From positions 1-64,000 of the forward strand of contig JAGASK010000014.1 in NCBI GenBank assembly GCA_017621815.1: 64,000 nt of DNA, given 5' to 3'. Below the pieces are notes generated by a model, which was not told the DNA's origin, did not search any database, and saw nothing but the letters and a program-made list of their open reading frames with translations. Shown here one piece after another: positions 53,912 to 61,326 of this stretch. The stretch is from Lachnospiraceae bacterium. GTDB taxonomy: Bacteria; Bacillota; Clostridia; Lachnospirales; Lachnospiraceae. Each line of letters opens with the position of its first letter. Position 1 is the first letter of the stretch. Position numbers and translations under genes: made by a program.

Positions 53912-53942
53912 GCCAGCGGCTTCCTCTTAAAAACCGCTGACC
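53912..53942 (-). terminator. Hairpin after aspS
   Basis: GTCAGCGG and CCGCTGGC (minus-strand arms around 53941-53934 and 53919-53912) form a stem followed by TCTTAATAAT. The T tract is weak. Confidence 0.5.
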
Positions 53943-53960
53943 CTTATATTTTCCCTGTTT

Positions 53961-55712
53961 TTACTGTCTTACTTTAATATGCACTTCCCTAAGCTGCTGC
54001 TCTGTTACCTCATTAGGCGCACCGCACATCAAATCCTGGGCAGTTCCGCTCATGGGGAAAGCAATGATTTCCCTGATATTCTCTTCATTTCGAAGGAGCA
54101 TAATCATCCTGTCCACACCGGGAGCCATTCCTGCATGAGGAGGCGCTCCGAACTGGAACGCATTGTAAAGGGCTCCGAATTTCTGTTTCAGCACCTCTTC
54201 ATCATAGCCTGCAATTTCAAATGCCTTAACCATGATGTCCAGATTGTGGTTACGGACTGCACCGGAAGACAGCTCCACACCGTTGCAGACAATGTCGTAC
54301 TGATATGCCAGAATCTCAAGAGGGTCTTTATTAAGAAGCGCATCCAGCCCGCCCTGAGGCATGGAGAATGGATTGTGTGTAAAGCCAACCTTCTTTGTTT
54401 CCTCATCCAGCTCAAACATGGGGAAATCATTAACGAAACAGAAACGGTACGCATTCTTCTCACAGATATCAAGCCGGTTTCCAAGCTCTGTACGAATCTG
54501 TCCTGCGTAGCTTGCCGCTCTTTCTTCCTTATCCGCAATAAAGAAAATGGTATCCTCTGCTTCAAGCCCGGCAAGCTGTCTCATTTCTGCCTTAAGGTCA
54601 TCGGGAATGAACTTATCAATAGGTCCCTTGTAGGATAAATCCTCCTGAACCTCCAGATATCCTAAACCGCCCATGCCGATTCCTGTAGCAAATTTCAGCA
54701 TTTTTTCATGGAAGCCCTTGGACTGGTGTCCATGAATCTTAATTGCCCTTACAGTCTTATTCTGGAAAGGCTTAAAGGTACATTTATTAAAAAACTCCGA
54801 TAAATCAATAATCCTTAAAGGATTGCGAAGGTCAGGCTTATCACTGCCGAACTCAAGCATAGCCTGCTTATAGCTGATAACGGGATAAGGTGCCTGTGTT
54901 ACTTCATATCCCTCAGGGGCAAACTTTTCAAAAGTAGCGGTAAGAACTTCTTCTCCTACGCGGAATACATCTTCCTGGGTTGCAAAGCTCATTTCAAAAT
55001 CCAGCTGATAAAATTCTCCGGGAGAACGGTCTGCACGGGCATCCTCATCACGGAAGCAGGGCGCAATCTGAAAATATTTATCAATTCCCGATACCATTAA
55101 AAGCTGCTTATACTGCTGAGGTGCCTGGGGCAGCGCATAAAATTTCCCTTTATAGTGCCTGGAGGGCACAATATAATCTCTTGCGCCTTCCGGTGAAGAA
55201 GCGCAAAGAATCGGTGTCTGCACTTCCATAAATCCCATTTCCGTCATTTTTTCACGCAGGAACTTAATTACATTGGAACGGAAAATCATGTTATCTAAAA
55301 CCTTTCTGTTCCTTAAATCAAGATAACGGTATTTCAAACGAAGATCCTCACGGATTTCCTTGGAGGTTGCAATTTCAAAGGGAAGAGGCCTGTATACTTT
55401 ACCCAGAATTTCTATGGAATGAGCCTCCAGCTCAATGGTTCCTGTAGGAATCTTGGGATTATAAGTTTCCTCATCACGTTTTTCAATCTCACCGGTAATG
55501 GTAACGCAATCTTCCTTACTGATGCCTTTCAATAAATCTGTGTTTCTCATAACAATCTGAAGTACACCGTACATATCTCTTAAGTCAATGAAGGATACAC
55601 CACCATGGTCACGGATATTTTCCACCCATCCTGCAACCTTCAATGTTTTTCCGATATCTCCCTCGGAAATCTGATTCAAAGTACATTCACGGTACAATGT
55701 TGATAATTCCAT
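53961..55712 (-). CDS. aspS: Aspartyl-tRNA synthetase, probably nondiscriminating
   Basis: The class II bacterial-type AspRS has an N-terminal OB anticodon domain (1-110), a catalytic domain with QSPQ-like ALPQAPQQYKQ and the GAD insert (about 290-410), and the C-terminal motif 3 (GVDRMIMLL). The anticodon loop reads IRDHGG with His in place of the Leu found in E. coli DLGS. That His is associated with enzymes that also charge tRNA-Asn. The ORF opens at 55733, but AGGAAG precedes the ATG at 55712 (583 residues). A T-box controls it. Confidence 0.93.
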   Translation of the reverse strand: MELSTLYRECTLNQISEGDIGKTLKVAGWVENIRDHGGVSFIDLRDMYGVLQIVMRNTDLLKGISKEDCVTITGEIEKRDEETYNPKIPTGTIELEAHSIEILGKVYRPLPFEIATSKEIREDLRLKYRYLDLRNRKVLDNMIFRSNVIKFLREKMTEMGFMEVQTPILCASSPEGARDYIVPSRHYKGKFYALPQAPQQYKQLLMVSGIDKYFQIAPCFRDEDARADRSPGEFYQLDFEMSFATQEDVFRVGEEVLTATFEKFAPEGYEVTQAPYPVISYKQAMLEFGSDKPDLRNPLRIIDLSEFFNKCTFKPFQNKTVRAIKIHGHQSKGFHEKMLKFATGIGMGGLGYLEVQEDLSYKGPIDKFIPDDLKAEMRQLAGLEAEDTIFFIADKEERAASYAGQIRTELGNRLDICEKNAYRFCFVNDFPMFELDEETKKVGFTHNPFSMPQGGLDALLNKDPLEILAYQYDIVCNGVELSSGAVRNHNLDIMVKAFEIAGYDEEVLKQKFGALYNAFQFGAPPHAGMAPGVDRMIMLLRNEENIREIIAFPMSGTAQDLMCGAPNEVTEQQLREVHIKVRQ

Positions 55713-55794
55713 TTTTCTTCTTCCTTTCCTCATTTATGCTGTTTTTACTGTGAACTAATACCGGCACATAAGCCATTTCACCATATAACAGAAA

Positions 55795-56040
55795 CGTCCT
55801 GAATTGACGTTTCATCAATTCAGGACGAATAATAATCCGCGGTACCACCTGATTTACTGCCGTAGCAGTCACTTAAATGCCGGATTACGTTCGACTGACG
55901 GCGCACCTACTTGGAAAAACCAATGGTTTTCGGTTCAGCTTGCAGCTCGAAAGTGTTATTCATGCAAATTCTGCTGCCGGACTCCCACCGTCGCCGGCTC
56001 TCTGATAGTGAGCTTTTGCACTACTTCTCTTTGTCATCGC
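55795..56040 (-). promoter_or_regulatory. T-box riboswitch of aspS, apparent Asn specifier
   Basis: The T-box core AGGTGGTACCGCGG is at 55851-55838. The terminator arms CGTCCTGAATTGA and TCAATTCAGGACG are at 55827-55795. Stem I has AGTA, an AGAGAG block, and on the 3' side GAAT-AAC-A just after a GTGCAAA/TTTGCAT helix. Read by comparison with the Trp and Tyr T-boxes here (codon, one purine, then helix), the specifier is AAC (55957-55955), an Asn codon. Confidence 0.88.
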
Positions 56041-56054
56041 TTTTTAACATGTTT

Positions 56055-56083
56055 ATCATAATGTAGAATATCCGGTTTGTCAA
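56055..56083 (-). promoter_or_regulatory. Promoter of the aspS T-box transcript
   Basis: TTGACA (56083-56078), 17-nt spacer, TATGAT (56060-56055), about 15 nt before the T-box. Confidence 0.85.
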
Positions 56084-56203
56084 TTTAAAAACACCAGGAA
56101 AAGCTGAATTTTTCTTCTTAACATTATTTTTACGTGCAAAAATGCATATATATCTATATACTATCTTTATCGGGCTGCATTGCCCGAAATTTAATACTGT
56201 TAA

Positions 56204-56308
56204 GAATAATAAAAAGGGAGTAACCGGCACGGTCTAAAGTGCATTTCCGGCGTCAATTCGGTTTGAATGCAAACCCGCTTGAAATTGAAATGGTAAGACT
56301 TTTATTAC
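56204..56308 (+). promoter_or_regulatory. yybP-ykoY (Mn2+) riboswitch
   Basis: The aptamer shows AAAAAGGGAGTAAC at the 5' core and CGTCAATTCG followed by a GGTTTG/CAAACC hairpin and CCGC. It ends with GGTAAGACTTTT. All are in the order of the yybP-ykoY consensus. P1 pairs the 5' AATAAAAAG with the 3' CTTTTATT. The 3' P1 strand is also the 5' arm of the terminator, so Mn2+ binding should switch expression on. Confidence 0.85.
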
Positions 56309-56340
56309 AATTCATTTTGTAATAAAGGTCTTTTTCTTTT
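56296..56340 (+). terminator. Terminator of the Mn2+ riboswitch
   Basis: Arms 56296-56310 and 56317-56331 pair over 15 bp with one wobble, then a T tract to 56340. The 5' arm overlaps the 3' end of the aptamer, as expected for a switching expression platform. Confidence 0.85.
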
Positions 56341-56399
56341 ACAGAATCCGCCCTTCTGCCGGCTCTCCTGCCGCTTAAAAGCGGAGAAAGGATGAAACT

Positions 56400-57536
56400 A
56401 TGGATTTTCTTATTACCGGCATTGCAGCAATTACCTGGAAACAGACAGTCATGTACGCAATCGGTCTTCTTTTAATCTGGCTTGCCATCAAAAAGGAATA
56501 TGAGCCTTCCCTTCTGCTTCCTATGGGCTTTGGCGCTATTTTGGTAAACCTTCCTTTTTCAGGTGCGCTGAACCAGACCCTGCAGGGCGTAGGCGAAACT
56601 AAGGGCATCATTGAATGGCTGTTCCATATCGGAATTGAAGCCTCAGAAGCGCTGCCTATTCTTCTTTTTATCGGCATCAGCGCCATGATTGACTTCGGTC
56701 CCCTGCTTTCCAGACCGGTGCTGTTTTTGTTCGGCGCCGCCGCCCAGTTCGGCATTTTTGCCGCCCTCCTTCTTGCTGCCTGCCTCGGCTTTGATTTAAA
56801 GGATGCAGCAGCAATCGGTATCATCGGCGCAGCGGATGGCCCCACCTCCATTCTGGTTTCCCAGATTCTGCACTCCGATTATATCGGCGCTATTGCAGTT
56901 GCCGCTTATTCCTATATGGCGTTGGTTCCCATCGTCCAGCCCTTTGCCATTAAAATGGTCACCACCAAAAAGGAGCGCAGCATCATGATGCATTATCAGC
57001 CCTCTTCTGTTTCCCGCAGAATGCGCATTGCTTTTCCCATTGCGGTTACTTTTATCGTGGGTCTGATTGCTCCTTCCTCCGTTTCCCTTGTGGGTTTTTT
57101 AATGTTTGGAAATCTAATCCGGGAATGCGGCGTTCTTGACAGTCTTTCAAACACCGCCCAGACTGTATTGTCCAACCTGATAACCCTGTTTCTGGGAATT
57201 ATCATTTCCTTCAGCATGCAGGCGGAACGCTTTGTCAAAACAGACACACTGCTCATCATGGTAATCGGGCTGTTTGCTTTTGTCTGTGACACCGTGGGCG
57301 GCGTTTTATTTGCCAAAGTGATGAACCTGTTCCTGAAGGAAAAAATCAATCCTATGATTGGCGCTGCCGGGATTTCCGCTTTTCCCATGTCCTCCAGGGT
57401 TGTACAAAAGCTGGCAATGCAGGAAAATCCCCGGAATATTTTAATCATGCATGCCGCCGGAGCCAATGTTTCCGGTCAGATTGCCTCTGCCATCGCAGGC
57501 GGCTTAATTATCAGCCTTGTTTCCGCATATATTTAA
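56400..57536 (+). CDS. OadB/GcdB-like membrane protein (decarboxylase beta subunit family)
   Basis: The 378-residue protein has about ten hydrophobic segments and the family motif GAADGPTSILVS (about 144-155). The late GAAGISAFPMSSRVVQ and HAAGANVSGQIASAIAGG repeats are present. In decarboxylase complexes this subunit carries Na+ outward. No alpha (carboxyltransferase) or biotin protein gene is in the window, but a gamma-like gene follows. It is under a Mn2+ riboswitch, so a role in Mn2+ efflux, alone or coupled to Na+, is a reasonable hypothesis. AAAGGATG precedes the ATG. Confidence 0.88.
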   Translation: MDFLITGIAAITWKQTVMYAIGLLLIWLAIKKEYEPSLLLPMGFGAILVNLPFSGALNQTLQGVGETKGIIEWLFHIGIEASEALPILLFIGISAMIDFGPLLSRPVLFLFGAAAQFGIFAALLLAACLGFDLKDAAAIGIIGAADGPTSILVSQILHSDYIGAIAVAAYSYMALVPIVQPFAIKMVTTKKERSIMMHYQPSSVSRRMRIAFPIAVTFIVGLIAPSSVSLVGFLMFGNLIRECGVLDSLSNTAQTVLSNLITLFLGIIISFSMQAERFVKTDTLLIMVIGLFAFVCDTVGGVLFAKVMNLFLKEKINPMIGAAGISAFPMSSRVVQKLAMQENPRNILIMHAAGANVSGQIASAIAGGLIISLVSAYI

Positions 57537-57616
57537 AGACTGCAGCATTCATCATAAGCAGCTATGAAATTTATTTACTTAGATAATTATAAACCTACAG
57601 AAAGGACCTACCAACT

Positions 57617-57739
57617 ATGCAAACCAATATTTTAACCGCACTGAAAATCATGGGGCAGGGAATGCTCGGCATTTTTGTCTCCATACTGCTTATTATGCTG
57701 GTCATTTTCATTATCCGCAAAATCGATTCGTCCTGTTGA
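57617..57739 (+). CDS. Small OadG-like membrane subunit
   Basis: The 40-residue protein begins MQTNILTALKIMGQGMLGI and consists of one membrane helix with a charged end (RKIDSSC). The LKIMGQGMLGIF motif is that of the small gamma subunit of sodium-pumping decarboxylases. AAAGGA lies 10 nt upstream. It starts 80 nt after the OadB-like stop and probably shares its transcript. Its coding region overlaps, tail to tail, the end of the CmpB-like gene on the other strand. Confidence 0.75.
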   Translation: MQTNILTALKIMGQGMLGIFVSILLIMLVIFIIRKIDSSC

Positions 57740-58318
57740 AATTCCATACCCGGTATTTGGCTTTATTCCCGCATAAGCGGCATCTGCCGCAAAAATAAGC
57801 AGGGCTATGATGCTGACCGCTATACGAATCTTTGGCGGAATCTTTTTTATCATTCTTTCATAAAAAGGAATAAAAACACAGATAAGCGCCGTCCCGCCTG
57901 CGCCGAAAGAAACCGCTCCAAGAAGGCAGATTCGTCCGTTTATATTCAGAAAATGACCGCTGTAATCCCACCATCTGATGCCCCAGCGCATTTCCAGAAA
58001 CCAGCTGGCAGCATATTCAAGAAGGGAACAGGCAATCAATGAAATACAAAAAACCAGCCAGGGCTTTTTTCTGACGCGGGCAAGAAGGACGTATAAAAGC
58101 AGCCCTCCCACTCCGTAAATGGGCAGATAAGGGCCCTTATATACGCCCCGGTTAATAAAGGCATGAGCAGTAAAAAAATAAAGCATAACCTCCCAAAGCC
58201 AGCCTGCGAAAGCCAGCAGGAAAAACAAAATACAGTAAAAATCAAAGCTGTGGAAATTCTTTTTCGTTTTCATATCCTTAGGATTTCCACAGTCCGCTTT
58301 TTCATGCATCCTGCTCAT
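57632..58318 (-). CDS. CmpB-like (DUF1113/ABC_trans_CmpB) membrane protein
   Basis: The 228-residue protein has about six hydrophobic segments. GVYKGPYLPIYGVGGLLL (about 59-76) and a late KPNTGYGI are typical of the putative ABC-transporter-type CmpB family common in Clostridia. The function is unknown. The last about 36 residues are read from DNA antisense to the small OadG-like gene and look unstructured. The true start may be later than 58318, since no clear ribosome site is seen. Confidence 0.8.
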   Translation of the reverse strand: MSRMHEKADCGNPKDMKTKKNFHSFDFYCILFFLLAFAGWLWEVMLYFFTAHAFINRGVYKGPYLPIYGVGGLLLYVLLARVRKKPWLVFCISLIACSLLEYAASWFLEMRWGIRWWDYSGHFLNINGRICLLGAVSFGAGGTALICVFIPFYERMIKKIPPKIRIAVSIIALLIFAADAAYAGIKPNTGYGISTGRIDFADNENDQHNKQYGDKNAEHSLPHDFQCG

Positions 58319-58442
58319 AATGCTTTACATGGGCTTTATTCCCCATATTCAGCGTAATTCTTTCAACTGCCTTGGAAAAGAAATCAGACAAATACCCTTT
58401 TTACTTCTGATTCATATATTATAATTAAGAATATCAACGGAA

Positions 58443-59024
58443 ATGACCTGTTATATGAACCGGCAATGTAAATTAAGCATTGTTACCAAAGATTATCTGA
58501 CGGAATTTCACTGTATTTTAGATGATATGATACAGGGCATGACAAGCACGCCGCTGACAGACAGTATTTCCCATAATTTTATAACCCAGATGATTCCCCA
58601 TCATCAGGGAGCTATACGCATGTCCCAAAACCTTCTAAAATACACCACTTATATTCCTTTACAGGATATTGCCCTTGGGATTATATCCGAACAGACAAAA
58701 AGTATTGAAAATATGCGTAAAGCGGAATGTGCCTGCGGAAAACTGACAAATTCACAACAGGATTTGTGCCTGTATCAGCGCAGAATGGAACAGATTATGA
58801 AAAGCATGTTCTCAAAAATGAGGAATGCCTGTGCCGACAATGATATCAACGGAAACTTCATGCGTGAAATGATTCCCCACCATCAGGGAGCCGTAGAAAT
58901 GTCTGAAAATACACTGCAGTATGATATATGTCCGGAGCTTGTGCCGATTCTTGAAGCTATTATTACCTCGCAAAAGCGCGGCATAAGACAAATGCAGCAG
59001 CTTTTGCGGTGTATTTCCGGCTAG
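58443..59024 (+). CDS. DUF305 family protein
   Basis: The 193-residue protein contains two copies of the DUF305 motif, MIPHHQGAIRMSQ (about 50-62) and MIPHHQGAVEMSE (about 142-154), each in a four-helix-type segment. The conserved histidines suggest metal binding. There is no signal peptide, which is less common for this family. The start may be the ATG at 58455. Its stop overlaps the stop of the convergent DAK-like gene by four bases. Confidence 0.85.
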   Translation: MTCYMNRQCKLSIVTKDYLTEFHCILDDMIQGMTSTPLTDSISHNFITQMIPHHQGAIRMSQNLLKYTTYIPLQDIALGIISEQTKSIENMRKAECACGKLTNSQQDLCLYQRRMEQIMKSMFSKMRNACADNDINGNFMREMIPHHQGAVEMSENTLQYDICPELVPILEAIITSQKRGIRQMQQLLRCISG

Positions 59025-59272
59025 CCCTTTAATCCTCTGGACTGCCTGTCCATATCTTCCACTACGATATCATAGATTTCTCCGATGGAAGCACAATATT
59101 CAAGCACCTTCCAGGGCTCATTGGTATGAAAATGAATTTTAATCAGCTCCTCATCGCCTACCGCCAAAAGACAGTCTCCTTTAAAATGCTCTGTAAAATA
59201 ATCGCTGATTTCATCTTCATCCAGATTTTCGCCTTCAATTAATAACTGCGTATCGTATTTAAATTCAAGCAT
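59021..59272 (-). CDS. Small DAK2-associated domain protein
   Basis: The 83-residue product resembles the C-terminal domain of FakA-type dihydroxyacetone-kinase-like proteins. It has GDCLLAVGDEELIKIHFHTN (about 31-50), then EYCASIGEIYDIVVEDM. A full-length kinase is not encoded here, so this is a stand-alone domain. The ORF opens at 59401, but AAAGGAG is before the ATG at 59272, where the domain starts. Function unknown. Confidence 0.75.
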   Translation of the reverse strand: MLEFKYDTQLLIEGENLDEDEISDYFTEHFKGDCLLAVGDEELIKIHFHTNEPWKVLEYCASIGEIYDIVVEDMDRQSRGLKG

Positions 59273-59299
59273 ATTACCTTCTCCTTTGATAAAAAATAT

Positions 59300-59328
59300 T
59301 TGACAACTTTCTTCTCTCTGATTATAAT
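59300..59328 (+). promoter_or_regulatory. Consensus promoter of the tyrS T-box transcript
   Basis: TTGACA (59300-59305), 17-nt spacer, TATAAT (59323-59328) is a perfect consensus. It faces the T-box and tyrS. It is divergent from the DAK-like gene, whose ATG is 28 nt away. Confidence 0.9.
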
Positions 59329-59401
59329 GGCAATTAATTAAATTAACAAGTGATTGATTAAGAAAAGCGATGATAAGAAGAAGTAGCATAGAGTGAAACA
59401 T

Positions 59402-59647
59402 ACAGAAAGCTGCCGGCTGATGAGAGGCGCATGGGAAGCTTTATGCGAATACATCTTTGAGCTTCGCACCAAATAACCCAATGGTTTAGTAGGCTGCGAC
59501 GGTTCCTGCACCCGTTAACGTGCTAGAGTATAATCCTCATTTTTATCAGAAGGCCGTACTCGAAGAGGTAAACAGCGTGAGCTGTTTATGAACATTAGGT
59601 GGTATCACGGGATTTATCCCCGTCCTTTTGAAGGACGGGGATTTTTT
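59402..59647 (+). promoter_or_regulatory. T-box riboswitch of tyrS, Tyr specifier
   Basis: The T-box core AGGTGGTATCACGG is at 59597-59610. The terminator CCCCGTCCTT/AAGGACGGGG with TTTTTT is at 59618-59647. On the 3' side of stem I the specifier loop is GAA-TAC-A, with TAC at 59450-59452, matching tRNA-Tyr and the downstream tyrS. Confidence 0.93.
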
Positions 59648-59680
59648 GCGTGAGTAATGAGCAGGGCGAAAATTTACACC

Positions 59681-59834
59681 ATTTCTCACAGGAAGAAATT
59701 CCACACAAATATGCTTGCATATTTGTTGGGCAGATGTTTGCTATGAGAAGGGGTGCTTGCACACCTTTCCATAGCAGGCATCGGACCAATAAACAGGCCT
59801 GCCTGTTTATGCGGGAATTCATTCTGTGGGAAAT
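59681..59834 (+). ncRNA. Three-hairpin structured element in the tyrS leader
   Basis: An outer stem (59681-59702 with 59814-59834, a few bulges) encloses three strong hairpins. They are 59705-59726, 59739-59776 and 59789-59810. The first two are capped by G(CTTG)C, the CUUG tetraloop, the third by G(CCTG)C; stems are 9-17 bp. It lies after the T-box terminator, so it is neither part of the aptamer nor coding. A structured RNA or a MITE-like insert are possible. Confidence 0.5.
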
Positions 59835-59873
59835 CTGAGGGAATTGACATCCGGCGAATACCGCGACAGTGAG

Positions 59874-59955
59874 CAGGTCCTCCTGCGAACCTGCCCCCTG
59901 CGGAACCTGCCCCTCCTGCGCCCTGCGCACGCACTCCCGCACACACCCCTCACCC
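59874..59955 (+). repeat. GC-rich imperfect tandem repeats before tyrS
   Basis: Units near CCTGCGAACCTGCCC (59882-59896), CCTGCGGAACCTGCCCC (59897-59913) and TCCTGCGCCCTGCGC (59914-59928) form a C-rich stretch. It is much richer in G+C than the surroundings. It ends about 50 nt before the tyrS start; no function is evident. Confidence 0.5.
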
Positions 59956-60008
59956 ATTATCAGCTTGTCTTAATCGTCACTCCACTTAAAATCCAAGGAG
60001 GAACCATC

Positions 60009-61259
60009 ATGACAAGCAATGAAGTAAACACAAACCGGAAAGCGGAATGCCTTACAGAGGTAAACAGACAAATGCGCATTATTTTAAAAGGCGCAGAACA
60101 GGTAATCAATGAAGAAGAGCTGCGTTCCAAGATAGAACGCTCAGTCTGCACAGGAAAGTCTCTTATTATTAAGCTGGGCCTTGACCCAAGCGCACCTGAT
60201 ATTCACCTGGGGCACGCAGTAGTGCTGAGAAAGATTAAACAAATGCAGGATTTGGGACATCATGTAGTCATCATTATCGGCGATTTTACGGGGAGAATCG
60301 GCGACCCTACAGGCAAATCAAAAACCCGGAAGGCTCTTTCCGATAAAGAGGTGCTCATAAATGCACAGACCTACACAGAACAGATTTTCCGCATTCTGGA
60401 TGCTGATAAAACGGAAATCCGCTACAACGGAGAATGGCTGGAGCTTTTAAATCTGGAGGATATCTTAAAGCTGGCCTCCACAATTACCGTGGCCAGAATG
60501 CTGGAAAGAGATGATTTCCACAACCGTTATACAAATAATCTTCCCATCGGCCTTCACGAATTTTTTTATCCGCTGATGCAGGCTTATGATTCTATTGCGG
60601 TAAAAGCCGATATTGAACTGGGCGGCACCGACCAGACCTTTAATATTCTAATGGGACGCTCCCTGCAAAAGGATTATGGAATGGAACCGCAGATAGCCCT
60701 GTTTATGCCTATTTTGGAGGGTCTTGACGGAATTGAAAAGATGAGCAAAAGCCTTGGCAATTACATCGGTATACAGGAAGATGCCAAGGTCATGTTCAAA
60801 AAAGTCATGGAAGTTCCCGACAGGCTGATAACCCGTTACTTTGAACTGGCCACAGACATTTTACCGGACGATTTGGATAAGATTAAAGAAAGTCTTGCTG
60901 ACGGCTGCAATCCCAAAGACTGCAAGCTGCTTTTGGCACGCACCATCACTTCTCTGTACCATACAGCAGAAGAAACGGAGGCGGCAGAAGCCTTTTTTCA
61001 TCAGGCGTTTACAAACAAAGGAATCCCTGAAGATATTCCTGTCATCCAGGTCGTATCCGACAAAGGCACCCTTCAGGACTTAATACGTCCCTTAATACAA
61101 AACGGCTTTATTACAAGCGGAAGTGATTTCCGCCGTCTCCTCAATCAGGGCGGCATCCAAAAGAACAATGAGAAGGTAACTGCACTTGATTCACCCATTC
61201 ATAATAAAGATGTGCTCCGAATCGGAAAAAAGAAGTTTGTACAGCTTGAGCTGGTATGA
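60009..61259 (+). CDS. tyrS: Tyrosyl-tRNA synthetase
   Basis: This class I synthetase of 416 residues has the HIGH-like motif IHLGHA with GLDPSAPD before it, KMSKS (IEKMSKSLGNYIG) and a C-terminal S4-like domain (about 355-416). The Tyr-binding GGTDQTFNILMGR is present. The ORF opens at 59826, but AAGGAGG precedes the ATG at 60009, and the upstream residues are low-complexity. A Tyr T-box controls it. The next gene starts 67 nt later. Confidence 0.95.
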   Translation: MTSNEVNTNRKAECLTEVNRQMRIILKGAEQVINEEELRSKIERSVCTGKSLIIKLGLDPSAPDIHLGHAVVLRKIKQMQDLGHHVVIIIGDFTGRIGDPTGKSKTRKALSDKEVLINAQTYTEQIFRILDADKTEIRYNGEWLELLNLEDILKLASTITVARMLERDDFHNRYTNNLPIGLHEFFYPLMQAYDSIAVKADIELGGTDQTFNILMGRSLQKDYGMEPQIALFMPILEGLDGIEKMSKSLGNYIGIQEDAKVMFKKVMEVPDRLITRYFELATDILPDDLDKIKESLADGCNPKDCKLLLARTITSLYHTAEETEAAEAFFHQAFTNKGIPEDIPVIQVVSDKGTLQDLIRPLIQNGFITSGSDFRRLLNQGGIQKNNEKVTALDSPIHNKDVLRIGKKKFVQLELV

Positions 61260-61326
61260 TAAAGTAATAATAACAGACAAAAAACAGGTAATTGTAAAAC
61301 ACAAATCTGCAAAAGGAGATGCTTTC

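Noticed and set aside
59595..59957. 120-codon minus-strand ORF over the three-hairpin element
   Set aside because: It runs through palindromes and GC-rich repeats; its sequence is low-complexity and no ribosome site is seen.
59826..60008. 61-residue N-terminal extension of TyrRS
   Set aside because: It is translated from the GC-rich repeats; AAGGAGG before the ATG at 60009 marks the real start.
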